In this document: positions 1 through 12,190 of the stretch, in pieces
How the letters are laid out: the number at the start of each line of letters is the position of its first letter
Numbering within the stretch: the stretch's first letter is position 1
Source: Rhynchospora pubera
Taxonomy: Eukaryota; Streptophyta; Magnoliopsida; Poales; Cyperaceae
NCBI GenBank assembly: GCA_028095005.1
Contig: CM051461.1
Span: 47,046,812 to 47,110,811 of the forward strand
Length of the DNA stretch: 64,000 bases
Reading direction: 5' to 3'
Notes under the pieces: model-generated
Seen by the model: only the letters and a program-made list of their open reading frames with translations
The model's database searches: none
What the model was told of the DNA's origin: nothing
Program-made: the position numbers and the translations under genes

Positions 1-523
1 GGGAGGGTAGATTACACCCATTTTGTTCGTAAGAACCCCATCCCAAGATTTAGCTTTACTGTCTGCATAACCGATCGTAACCTCACAGAGTAATTCTACA
101 TCTGTATACATTGTGTAGTTATGCCACAGATGTGCTTACAGAATCCCAAAACATAACAGAAAGAAAAATAATCAGTCGATCTCATTTTGATCCGTGGAAC
201 CAGGAGGCGGTAATTCACAATGAGGATTCCATGATATCTGTTGTTGTGCTTCTGCTCATCCATAGTATGCACTATGCAGACGAACTGATCAAAGAGACAT
301 CTTTTTTGTTTCTTTTATCACAAAATGGGGGACTATATAATATTTGCCATAAATGTAGGATAAGCTCATAACAAATCATGTGGTAGGAAAAAAAAAGTCA
401 ATCCATTAGCAGTAAAATTTTAAATGTCTGGAGTGAAAGGTTTTTGCTTGATGCATTCTATTTAAATGGGATTGAGCTTTCCGAACTGGTAATTTGTTTC
501 CTCAAATTTTTATTTTCATTTAG
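1..523 (+). other. Intron of receptor-kinase gene A (3' part)
   Basis: No exon is visible. The stretch is alignable with the end of intron 7 of gene B (about 25620-26242) and of gene C (about 38100-38751), so the window opens inside the intron between the last LRR exon and the membrane exon. The acceptor AG is at 522-523. Confidence 0.75.
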
Positions 524-1539
524 GTTTGATAAGAAAAAACCAATTCCAGCAATTATTATAGCAGTCGCTTGTGTAGTTGTGCTGCTTCTCATTGCAGGAG
601 CCATTATGACAGTTCTGTGCTTGAAAAGACGCAAATGTAAGTTCAACCTTTTTTTTTTCCATTTTAGATAAATAAAATCACAGTTCTATTATAGTTTATA
701 GATAGTAATTTCAGATAGAAGGGTTATTGTGCATTGTTAAGGCCTCTAATATCCTTCAATCATTCTAAATGTAAGATGACAGGTTAGTTGCGCAGTGCAG
801 TTTGGAACTGGTCATCTTAGGCTAATAATCCTTATCTTTCTTATTGCTTAGGAACTACCTGCTGTGGTATATTTTCAGTATCAACAGAAAACTCTTCTCT
901 ATATACCATCTAAAATCTCTTTATTAACTTTTCATTGAACATTATTAATGATTTTATTCAAAAAAAGGTACTGCGGTTTGCAATTAAGGATGGAAAAACA
1001 TTACTCATATTATTTCATTTTACAGATACCCAATTAAACACACCAAAACCAAATGAAAGCAACACATTGACCCCTCAAGCAGATAATCATATGCAAAACT
1101 GCACAAATGAGCTAGATGTGAATGCTCAATTAAATAACGATAGCCAAAATCATGCAAAAGTACCTAAACCAAAACAACCAAGAGAAAGCATGTGGGATTT
1201 CAAGAACCGTCGATTCAGTTACAATGATCTGATAGGAATTACTTATAACTTCCAAAACAACATTGGCATTGGGGGATTTGGAAGTGTGTATGTGGGTGCT
1301 CTAGAGAATGGAACTCAAGTTGCAGTGAAGAGGCGGTCTCACTCATCATCACAAGGAGTAAAAGAGTTCTTGGCTGAGGTAACCATTTATCTTACATATT
1401 CGTACCTTAGCTGTTGCAAAACCCCAAAAGCTTAATGTTGGAGATTCATAATACAACAGTTTCTCTTTTGAAATTGATTTAGGCATTAATAATGAGGCTA
1501 ATAATAAAATCTTGTGGAGGTATGTCAAATTAAGATCTG

Positions 1540-1591
<52 letters not shown>

Positions 1592-3191
1592 TTTCCAGGC
1601 TCAAAATTTGACAAGAGTCCATCACAAGAATTTGGTGTCCTTAATTGGCTATTGCATGGATGGAGATTGCATGGCGCTTGTATACGAGTACATGCAAGAA
1701 GGAACTCTACAAGATAAGCTCACAGGTGATTACCTCCTTTAATGCAAATCTTCTTGTTTTTCTACACTGGGAATAATAAATCTATTATTTGGTTAGGATT
1801 TACTTTTAAGATTCTTTAAATCTGTCAATTGCATGCAGACAATGCCAGACTTCTGAATTGGAAACAACGTGTTCGAATTGCATATGAATCTGCACTTGGT
1901 ATACAAACTTTTGAAAATCTAGAATTACATGCACAACTTTCTGTAGAGTTACTATTAGTTGTTAAGAAGAAACACCATATACTTACTTGCAATGTTACAA
2001 TTGAAGGTAAATCAACCTAGAAAAATTTGTTAGATCTTGCAATGTTGTTATTAATGGCTGCAATACTTTACTTTTTCTTCCCTTCTCATGCCTGTTTAGA
2101 AAACTGCACTAAAATATAGAGACACCGGACTACAACAGCCATAAATTATAATAAAAGATTTTGAGCTTTCGACATCATTGGTCAGTCATATTATCTTTTA
2201 GTTTACTTATTTATACAAATGTAATGAAGGGTTGGAATATTTGCATAAGGCATGCAATCCACCACTAATCCATAGAGATGTAAAGACCAGCAACATTCTT
2301 TTAAATGCGAAACTCGAGGCAAAGATAGCTGATTTTGGGCTCTCCAGAGCATTTAATAATGATGTTAGCAGTCATATTTCAACTGGAATAGTGGGCACCC
2401 CAGGCTATCTGGATCCTGAGTGAGACATTATTTTTTTAAATTATTTCATTTTTTCTATTGCTTTTCACAACATAATTAACGTAATTATTTAATTTTTAGT
2501 CATAGAAGACCTATTTATCAATGAATTAATCATAGTAGCTGGCCACCATATTTTTAACTGCATATTCAATGAATCCCTGAGCCAACCCAAATATAGATTA
2601 AAGTTTTGTAGTACTACCTGAAAAAAGTTTTTTTTCGGTTGGCTCCATGAATATGGGCTTTTTATAAAATATTTTAATCCACAGAAATTCATTTATATTG
2701 CCATGATATAAGAGGTGCATCTCAGGTATTATTCTTCATACCAACTCAGCGAAAAGAGTGACGTGTTCAGCTTTGGAGTTGTCCTCCTCGAGATCGTCAC
2801 ATGCCAGCCTCCTATTATTGGGGGTCCAGAAGGCAGTCATGTGACACACTGGGTGAGTCAAAGGCTATCTAGAGGAGATATAGAAAGCATAATTGACCCG
2901 AGAATGCATGGCCAGTATGACATAAACTCTGTTTGGAAGGTTACGGATCTGGCGCGCAAGTGTACTGAGAACAGTTCTGCTAATAGGCCGACTATGAATC
3001 TTGTTGTCATGGAACTCAAGGAAAGCCTGGACCTGGAGATCTCCACAGAGGGGACCCGTAGTGGGAGGACCACTAGTACTTATCCACATAATTATTCAAG
3101 GAATGACAATTTTGTAGGTGATGTTAGTCAGAACAGTGCTTTCGAGATGGCTTACATGAGTGGTCCTGCTCCAGGTCCTTCAGCAAGATGA
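524..3191 (+). CDS. Malectin-like LRR receptor kinase A, 3' part (partial)
   Basis: Inferred exons: 524-636, 1026-1378, 1599-1725, 1839-1898, 2230-2419, 2726-3191 (stop). All junctions are GT-AG and the last four exons have exactly the lengths of the paralogs (127, 60, 190, 466 nt). The fragment encodes 435 residues: a membrane helix (PAIIIAVACVVVLLLIAGAI), a polar linker, then a kinase with the glycine loop GIGGFGSVYVG, lysine VAVKRRS, HRD (LIHRDVKTSNILL), DFG (ADFGLSRAF) and GTPGYLDPE. This is the RD-type cytosolic Ser/Thr kinase of LRR-I receptors. The signal peptide, malectin and LRR exons lie left of the window. The membrane exon is 33 nt shorter than in B, shortening the outer juxtamembrane segment. 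No frame damage is visible in the part present. Confidence 0.88.
1544..1587. repeat. (TA)n microsatellite in gene A intron
   Basis: About 22 TA units sit directly before the acceptor of the 1599 exon. The paralogous introns of B, C and D lack the expansion. Confidence 0.95.
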
Positions 3192-4570
3192 TTTTCTAGA
3201 TTCATTTATGGATTGTTTCTTTACTATAATTTTGGTAGTCGTCATGGAAAAAAAATGGATGTCAGAACAATTCTGCTACCTTTATCAGTGTATTAGGTGG
3301 AATAATTTTGGAATTCCTTCTCTCTGTTTTTCTAATTTTCAAAGTTTTATTTGGTTTGCTGAACATGGATTTAAATTTGGATTGGTGGATATGATTTTAG
3401 CAAGCATATTTTATTGAAAAACGGGATATATAGCATTCTCGAGTCTATTCAAAAGTGATTCTATTCTTTTAAATAAAGAATTTTCTAAAGCCCTGAATGT
3501 TTGTATTGTTTGATTATTTCTATTTTTATTTTAGTTTCCAACAGAATATCTGAAGTTTCATGTAGATGTAGCACTACTGCTATAAACGGTGCTATCCATC
3601 CCAGCTCAAATGAGACCTAATGAGATATTTTGCTCTTTTTTTTTTTAGATTACATTGACAGCGGCTGTCAACAAGAGATATTTTACTTTTGAAATTTAGG
3701 AATGTAGCCTAACAATAACTTAATTATCCAAAGAAAACGTTCTGATCTGAACCGAACACAGCTGGACCTAATAAAAAATACAAAGGTTATTATGAATAGT
3801 AGATTTGTTACATGCTTTGTCTAGATTTAGCACATATAGCTGTTTACGATACTGAAGAAACAATTTCACAACGTGAACTTTCGTTTCAGATGCAATTTTG
3901 CAGATATGATACTGTCTGGTCAGAATATTGCAAAATTCAGAAGAAAAAGAAGAGAAGAAGATTAATAATTGATTCTCAGAAGCTAAATTATATGAATGAC
4001 CTCAGAATTAAATTGTAATGAAGGAACGCTATTTTTCACCAAATATAAGAAATTAGAAATTTGCATGAAGACAAATTTTGTAATAATTTGGAATGCTGTT
4101 CTGGAACTGGAGTATAAAAAATACAAAATAATGTGAATTTTAATTACCTGATACAGCATGGACACCTTGATCAAACTTTGAGAGCTTCCCCTTTGTTCAA
4201 TTTATAGCACCTTGAGACTTCAAATTCCGGATTCCGTCAAACTTAGCACTACCATTAAAAGAATCTATGGAAAATTGAAAGAAAATTTGCAATGTGACCA
4301 GATTAATTAATCTCACAGACCGTCTAATCGAAGACTTCCACGCCACGATTTCAATTGAAGAAATTGCCAGTCTCTGAGTCGCAGCAGCTAGAGAGAGAGA
4401 GAGAGAGGCATCGATGTCTATTTGCCTTATCCTTTGAGCGAAAAGTGCCGAGAGATAGCTCTGCTCCAGTACTGAGACGCGGAGAGGAGAGAAGGTGTGG
4501 AGGGATGGGAGGGCGCAGAGCGGCAGAGGTGGGAGGTGCTTTGGGAACATGATTTTTTGTTGGAGCAACA
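3192..4570. repeat. Gene A downstream flank, duplicated in the array
   Basis: No convincing gene. Sequence from about 3480 to 4540 aligns with the flanks after gene B (about 29120-30010) and gene C (about 42590-43690), including the shared blocks AATGAGACCTAATGAGATAT, AATTACCTGATACAGCATGG and GAGAGATAGCTCTGCTCC. The unit of tandem duplication therefore included at least 1.1 kb of 3' flank. A GA microsatellite lies at about 4390-4408. Short open frames here are not conserved between the copies. Confidence 0.7.
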
Positions 4571-4907
4571 TATTTGGACTGACAAATTTAAGAAAAAAAC
4601 AAATAACACAGTTAATTTCTTTTGGAGAGGGGAGAAGAAACTGACTAGGTTTAGTTTAGTCAGAGAAATCGCAATTAATTTCTTAGAAGGACAATTTAGA
4701 CATTTAATAAAAAAATCTGGTTGCCCAAAGAAAAAATTATGTTGTCCAAAGTATCTCCCCGCAGAGAGTACATGAAAATTGGAAGCAATATATATGGGAA
4801 CAACGAGCTGCTTTTTACACGGCTTAAATTTGCAATACACGCCAAAATTTTACAAATGACAAAAATATCCCTGGTCTAACCTAGAAACTTTGAATCCAAA
4901 TCCCGTC

Positions 4908-5056
4908 CTGCGTGGGACGATGCAGCGCACCCATTCCAGCTGTCCGATCCAATATCGACTGTTAATTTTTTTCGGATTTATCAATCTGTTATAATTCACG
5001 AGACATCCATCATAGATTGGACGGTTGGAATGGATGCGTTGCATCGTCCCGCGCAT
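4908..5056. mobile_element. Short foldback MITE-like hairpin
   Basis: Two arms of about 50 nt pair imperfectly. The left arm carries GGGACGATGCAGCGCACCC, the right arm GGATGCGTTGCATCGTCCC. A loop of about 45 nt separates them. No clear target duplication is seen, so the class is open. Confidence 0.6.
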
Positions 5057-5060
5057 GGCC

Positions 5061-6590
5061 AGATCCCATTTGAAAATCTTCCGTCTCCAATCTCCACACA
5101 GGCACTCAGTGGTGAAGGCAGAGGAGGACTGGCAAGGGTCAGGCCCCCCCCTAATAATTAGAAAATGTTTCAATCATATGTTAATTTATTAAGATAAATT
5201 TATATAGTTAAGTTTCATGGGCCTCCTCTAAGCTCAAAATATTATGATCAATGATGCTTTGGTTTAAAAAAATTAATGATTGCTTGTTTTATTTTAGATA
5301 ATTAATACTTAAATTTATAATTTTCTTGTTTCTCAATTTTATTTAGTCAGATCTTGACACCGTCATCCTTCAATCATGACTTTGGCACTGCAGGCACTGT
5401 AACACTGTTTCTGTCCTCGGTTCCTACTCAACTCCCCTCGTCTCTCCTTATTCTACACCAGCTCGGTTCTCACTATCTCTTCCGAGAACACATTTGCTCG
5501 TGAGCGATTCACCTAAGCACCTCAATGTCCAGTGGCGGATTTAGAATTTTTTATGTCCGGACACAATAAAATTAAATATATTTATTTTTTAATAAGTAAT
5601 ATATTTAACTTTTAAATATTATATATATTGTATAAACACATTTAATAAATTTAGGTCTCATTGTTTTCATTCTAAGTTTATGGCCCTGATTATTTTCTAT
5701 AATTTTATCCTCATTGCTACAGTTGATTGCCCAAAAAAAAAAAAAACAAAAGTAACAAGCTAAGGAGAAACATAAAATATTTGATCATAATTTTTTTTTA
5801 AAAAAAAATTGAATGATATTCATCATCTTTCAATTTTATATTATAAATCAAGTATTCAAGCCATGTTGCTCAGGATTGTCGTAGAAAACACATAAATATT
5901 GAACAATTTGTATAGGATTTGAAGAATAAAAACAAATAGCTTTAAGAAGCTTCAAGTGTAGAATAAATCTAAAAATAAAACGAGAATTAGAATAGATTCA
6001 AAGAATCAAAAATAAAATTTAAGGCTAGTAAAAATTCATTTTATTTAATAAAATGTGAAGAGGTAAAAAAAGTAAATACAAAAGCCTGGGTAAATTGAGA
6101 AACGCATTTAAATAGAATCAAGTGTTGGGACTGGTTAAAAAAATGCTAAGATGAAAAACAATACGAAACTTGTCATTATTTTTTTTTAATGAGCAAATTG
6201 CCCCTCATTAAAAAAACAAACCCTAAAAAAACTGACGGGGTTGTGTAATGAGTTTGATGGTAAAAATAAAATCGTATTATCAAACTCTATGAAAATGGCT
6301 ATGAAGTTACGTGAGAGATTATGCAACAAAAGTAATGTTCCATGATAGACGGATGGAAAAATTAATGCATCGTCTACCACAATACCAATGAAATAAAGGA
6401 GTAGAATAAAAATATAAACTTAAAAAGCTAGTTTAAACTTTTCAAAGCAACAACGTAAACAATAAAATTAATATTCTAATCCTCCATGAATGGTTAGTGA
6501 GGTTGAGAGATTATGAAAATCATTAAAGTATTCACTATCATTTAAATTTTTCATTTTTGAATTATTTTTTATAGGATTGATTTTGGAATT
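5061..6590. other. AT-rich intergenic stretch, no gene seen
   Basis: No ORF with recognisable protein features and no clear repeat structure. A CAGTGGCGGATTTAGAA motif at about 5530 resembles the end of some hAT elements, but no partner end was found. Confidence 0.5.
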
Positions 6591-6594
6591 GCTT

Positions 6595-7250
6595 TCAGTC
6601 ATCCTTCCTTTTCTATCATTCCCATCATCCCCTGGAAGTTATTAACGCATTTTTTTTTTGGATAAGGGGATGAGGGAGAGGATGAACAAATTTTCTTTTT
6701 TAGATGAGGGAATGAAGGAGGAGGGATGAGCGAAACAGAGAGGAGGGGGACGAGCGACACGGAGCGGAGGGAGGAAGGGAGCGACACAAAGGAATGACAA
6801 TTGTTCTATTTAACTGTTCTAGTTAACACATACAATGGTTCTGGTTAAATATATAACGGTTCTGGTTAAATATATAACTGTTCTGGTTATATATATAATT
6901 GTTCTGATTATATATATAATTGTTCTGATCAAATATACAAGTGTTCTTGATAAAATATATAACTGTTCTGGTTATATATATGACTGTTCTGGTTATAAAT
7001 CATTCACTGGGATCTCATCCCCCTCCCCCTCCTCTCTGGTTATATATATACATAACTAGAACTGTTATATATGCATATCAAAACAGAGGAGGGATGAGCT
7101 CTGGATAGTAGCGAATGGATGGGGGGAAATTAGCGAAATAAAGAGGGAAAGAGAGGATGATTCCAGGGGATGATGGATACACGTTTTCTAAAAATGAAAA
7201 ACGCGTTTTGAGGATGATGGAGATGATAGGAATTGAGGATGATGGTTATC
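6595..7250. repeat. Inverted-repeat region with GATGA/TCATC-rich ends
   Basis: The left end (about 6598-6640, TCATCC-, CATCATCCCC-rich) is complementary in character to the right end (about 7160-7245, GGGGATGATGG and GAGGATGATGG). The middle holds a tandem repeat. It looks like a decayed foldback element; exact ends and target duplication were not found. Confidence 0.45.
6813..7001. repeat. 21-22 bp tandem repeat, about 9 units
   Basis: Units follow the pattern ACTGTTCTGGTTATATATAT with scattered substitutions (GTTCTGATT, GTTCTTGAT). No coding role is seen; short open frames across it (VLVKYITVLVKYI-like) are an effect of the repeat. Confidence 0.85.
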
Positions 7251-7329
7251 AACCCCGGATTGATTTTGATGCTGTGACGTTGCGTGTAAAATTTGAGGGT
7301 TATTTTAATCCCCTTTTATTTAGAAATTA

Positions 7330-7690
7330 GAATTATGTCATTGATACCAATTAGATTTATGCCACTACAAATAGTGGACCAATGGTATAGAATAATTTTA
7401 TTATTTTCTAGTGGCATAAAATTAATTTTTATTGATTTATAATGATATAAAATTAATTTTATCTTCTGAGATGGCATATTTTTAATTTGTTTATTTTATA
7501 GTGGTATATTTAAAAAGGGCAGAATTGTCATGCCTATTTTTTGATGGCATAAAACTAAAATCTATTGTTTGAAATGGCATAAAAATAATTTGTCATTTAG
7601 TGATGGTATAAAACTAATATTGTAATTTCTTGATGACATAAAACTAATTTCTATTATTTTGATGACATAAAACTAATTTCTATTTTATAG
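7330..7690. repeat. Degenerate repeats of a GATGGCATAAAACTAAT motif
   Basis: The motif GGCATAAAACTAA or TGACATAAAACTAATTTC recurs at irregular spacing of about 35-45 nt, with related GGCATA and GGTATA variants. No gene is present. Confidence 0.6.
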
Positions 7691-7854
7691 TTGTCGTTTC
7701 TGACAAACTCCTTAGTTCTATTTTCTTTGACCATACTGACAGTCGTTTCTTGTTCAAGAGGTACCAGTTGTAAGATCAAATTCGAGATTAGAGAGTCAAT
7801 TTCGAGACTATTTCATGAGTAAATCCAAAATTAAACTAATTGCAATTTATGTAA

Positions 7855-7884
7855 ACTAGCTACTGCATCGCGCTTCGCGCGATG
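7855..7884 (-). mobile_element. Helitron 3' terminus (minus-strand element)
   Basis: Read on the minus strand, a GC-rich hairpin (stem ATCGCGC/GCGCGAT at 7867-7883, loop of 3) is followed by about 7 nt and then CTAGT next to T. This matches the CTRRT end, hairpin spacing and A/T target rule known for Helitrons. The body would extend to the right. The 5' TC end could not be fixed, and no Rep/helicase coding was seen, so a non-autonomous element is likely. Confidence 0.65.
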
Positions 7885-10800
7885 TATGATTAATCTAAAA
7901 TGGTTGTATTGTTGATTAAAGTTTTTTTTATTGGGTATCTAATTTTTTTTTGTGCTGTCATTTGATTTTTTCGGATTTTTTTGTGGACAGAATGCAAATG
8001 TTTTGTAATTGAGATTGTGCATGGATATCAGATTTAGAGGTTCCGCGGTTTGTAATTGAGATTCGTGTTTTGATTAAAGTATTGGCATTTAGCGTGCAAT
8101 CACATCTTGTGCGATCTTTTTTTTTTCTATGAGCTATTAAAAAACTGGTATCGCAATAATTTTTCGATGAAATTGTAAGATTTTATATTGTGAATAGTAC
8201 AAATTATTGTACGCAATAAAAATGGTAAATCTGATGAATTTACTTTATCGATTGTGAATTGTTTTCTTGCTAAGTCGCTTATTTCATATGTAAGCCCTTC
8301 AATACCTCTGCAAACTTGATATATTTGTTCATGAGAATAAATCATAATCAATATGAGGATATGATCATTGCATTTAAGATTTTTAATAACTAATAAGCTG
8401 AATAATGTAGGAAGCACCTTCACGATTTTATTTTTACTTTTTTATCATCTATTTCTAAAGGTTTGTGTAGATTATACCTGGTAATAACACCATAACTACT
8501 TGCACCAGCCACCCAAAATGAAAGCACAATTGATTTCGTAAATGTTAAATAAAAATATAATTTTTTTTTGTGAGACATTATTTCCTAAAACCAACAGCAA
8601 TCTTATATTGGAAATTTGGTTCACAAATAACGAAATGAAATGAGACAAAAGAATTATACAAAATTGAACTGACCTTGTTACTAAAGTGATCATATTTGAA
8701 CAGATCAATCAATTTGTTGTGATCATCGATTCCAAGATCGACGAGTATACCAATACATACCAGTAAAGTCCGATACCGAAAATGTACCTAAAGCAAATTG
8801 TGTATATTACTAACTAATTTTATTTGTAGGTTCCAATATAATAAATAATAATCATTAAAATCTAATGCAATCGCGAAATTATTTAGATCGGTCCTAGAAT
8901 TCTTTTACTATACACCTATGTTCAGGATATACCATTGCAGGATATAAGGGGAGACTTTATAGAAAAAAGAAAAACCTTGTAGATGTACCCTAGCTAACTA
9001 TGCACACTAACAGATTATTAATCAGTATTGATATGGCATAAAAGGAAAAAAATAAATAAAATTTGACAACAATAAAGAAAAAAAAGAAAATATACTATTT
9101 GATGAAATATTAATGAATATTTACTGGATAAGCTATGAGAAGAAGTTTTAATAAATGAAAGCAATTTTTTTTTTATGAGAGAGATCGAGGCCAGTGCATA
9201 ATGACCAACTATTTTAAATGTGTGATCAATTTATAAGAGCCTAAGATAAACTTTTATATTGATTTAAAATTTGAAGGAAAAAAAAGTTATGAGGAACAAT
9301 ATTGAACGGACCTTACTAATTCAACCTGCATATTTCTGAAATTATAAATACCATAAAAGAAAGTCGTACCAGTTTCAGATCAGATTGCTTCCATGCTTGC
9401 TAAAGAGGTTTGAAGCAACAGTACACATGAAGTGCACCTTGACTGTCATGGACTCATGGTCTTGACTTTATCTGCATGTAAAGGTTAGGCCTATTATTGA
9501 ATCCCTTCAGACAACAACACTTATGTCTTCAGAAGTTACGTTCATTTCTATAACAGATAATCATGGAACTCTTTGGTTAATTCATCTGTATATACATATG
9601 ATAATTATATGACTTTTCAATTAGTTCATTCCTAATAAAATATATCGCACACCAATTATAAAATTGCATGGATGGTTCTTTTACAGGTAAGCACTGTACA
9701 TGTTGGTATAGAGAAAAAGGAAAAGCCACTGATCCAACTAAATATATAAAAATTAGAGAGGATTAAATGAAGACATGATCTTTAATAAAAGTGTGGAAAA
9801 ATTGAGAGCCATCAATGACCTATTTTTCTTCCATGTAGTTAAAAAATTTGTAATTGTTTGTACCTTCAACCAAAATATATAGAATCTTGCAGAAATGCCC
9901 TTAGTTCTGATTCGCTACATAATTCAAACTGCACAGAAGTTTAGAACTTAAGATTACGTATCTATCATAAAAATTCACATACATTGTCAGAAAAGAAATA
10001 AACATTAGTAATGAAAAAGTCAATTTAGATGAGGATTCCTTGTTTTCTGACTACTTGTGAAAGGATGAACAAATCAAAATATTAATCAGTAAGCATAAAG
10101 TATAAAAATAAAATATTTATGTAATTATATATAATTTGATTTATGTGCACATAGGAATATCATCAAGAAGAAAACAACAGCCAGTTTGGCAGGCCATTAT
10201 TTATAAATAAATTGCTTGTATACATAGGAGCTTCTAGGCAGGAACACTCTTTGTGTAAGCAACGAAACTATCATAAATTTTTTGAGGTGTGAAAATTTCA
10301 TTGGCGAGTAATTTGAAGCGTTTAATTTGCTTCTAAAAGACCCGACAACAAATAGCAGAATGAAAGAAATCAAGAGAGGAATACTACTAACATGGGGAAA
10401 AAGAAGAAACCAACAAAAGTAGCCACAGTATATAAAGTGTGAACTTATATCTTTACCTTTTTTTTGGAAACCAAGAATTCTACATAGAAAATAAGAAAGC
10501 TACTTAAGAACAAAAAATAATATCTCAGAGGTACAATTAGAAATGAAATTTTTATAATAAATAGCATAGAGATAGGCTGATAGAATGTTCTCATCAGAAA
10601 ATTACTGCCATCTTCAAATGAAGCAATGAAATATTCTGGTCCAATGTGAACATTTTTTGTGAAAAATCACATTGAAGCCTCTATAAGTTAGCAAAATCAG
10701 AAATCAATAAATAGGTTTAAGGACAGCTAAAAATTCACACCAAAATGCAAGGAAACACCGTGGCCTCTAGAATAAGTCTTTCTGATATGAAAACTGAACA

Positions 10801-11149
10801 TCAAACGAAGATCGGTAAGGCTTTCCAATTAAAGAACTAAACCCTTCGAATAAGATTGAAACAGTTAGGAATCTAGATAAGCGGTGAACTGTACCAGCTT
10901 GAAACAGTGAAGAAAATGACCTATAGACACATTCTACGCAAAAGAAAAGACTCCTAAACTAATTTTTACAAATAGAATAGAAAAGATAAAAGATAAAAGC
11001 GAATATAAATCACAAAGAGAACATAAACATAGCTAAAATTTTAGAAATAGAAAGGCTAATTCCATACTTTCATATATGTCACAAATCTGTTAAAGCATCT
11101 ATGAATATAAAAAAAATCATGATAAAATTGAATTAAAGATAAAACATAC

Positions 11150-11244
11150 CAGTATGATGGCATGGACTGCAAATCAACAAATTTAGGAAAACACCCATGC
11201 AAGAGGCGGTAAGGCAGTACAGACTCCGCTTTCAACATCTGAAG
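11150..11244 (-). other. Exon-like segment inside the Helitron-side region
   Basis: On the minus strand, a polypyrimidine tract ending TTTCTTTTCAG precedes a 95-nt open segment followed by a GTATGT donor. Its reading (LQMLKAESVLPYRLLHGCF, then PKFVDLQSMPSY) is less skewed in composition than its surroundings. I do not recognise the protein. It may be an exon captured by the Helitron, or chance. Confidence 0.25.
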
Positions 11245-12059
11245 CTGAAAAGAAACAAAGAGAGACTTAGCTAATGAAAACTCATTCTAAAAAAAAACTT
11301 ACATGGTAAGAGAGAGCAAGAACATACCTCGAAAAGCAAGAGCAGGCTAGCTAAGACATCACCAGAAAGAAACAACCATAAGAATAATTTGCAGCACAGC
11401 ACAGTACACGGAAGGGCCGTAGCAGCACAGCCGAAAGGAACGACTGTATAAAACAGTAGAGGGAAAAAAAGGTAAGAAATAATTAAAAAAACAAAGACAG
11501 GCCTGATAAGAAAAGAAAAGCATAGATAACCAATGAAAAAAAAATAAAAGTACAAACCCGGGAAAAGAACAGAAACACAGAGCAAGAAGAAAGCCTTGGA
11601 ATGTCTGAAAAAAAAAGATCAGAAACCTCTATAGACAGAAACAAAAATAAATAAGCAAACCAACCGAGCAAGTCCTAACAGGGAACAGGAAGCAAAAGAC
11701 CATGATTTGGCCAGATCCTCCCAAAATGAAGGACAAAAACCTAATCAGACCCAACAACAAAAGGAAACAGCAACAGAATAAGGTACAGAAACGCCAGGTA
11801 CCCAAACAGACCTACTAAGATGAACACCTAAACAGGACCAGCAAAACCTAAAGAAACAAAACAATACCGGCACAACACAGTCCCAGTAAACAGTGCTAAA
11901 AAGAAAATACCTAAGAAGTAGCACCTGCTGGAAAGAACTAAGCAAACAAAGAAGGGTAAAAAAAAAGGAAAAGCCAAACAATGACAGATACCTTGGTAAG
12001 CAGCGGACACGCAATAGGAAGAACCACAGGCAACCTGAAAAAATACCAGAAAGACAGTT

Positions 12060-12190
12060 AGGCCCAGAAGCAAACACCTTACAATTTGTCTTGCGAGGTA
12101 AAAAAGAAGAAAATAGAGACCCGGAAAGAACCAGCAGCACAATCCAGAAGCAAACACCTGCCATGAGGTAAAAAAGAAGAAAATAGAGAG
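12060..12190. repeat. Imperfect 70-79 bp direct duplication
   Basis: CAGAAGCAAACACCT occurs at about 12064 and 12143, and each copy is followed by AGGTAAAAAAGAAGAAAATA (about 12096 and 12166). The different spacing shows an indel between the units. Confidence 0.75.

Noticed and set aside
4197..4840. Minus-strand frames of 124 and 137 codons after gene A
   Set aside because: The homologous flanks after B and C do not keep these frames open, so they are chance.
5529..5560. hAT terminus CAGTGGCGGATTTAG
   Set aside because: No matching opposite end or 8-bp duplication was found.
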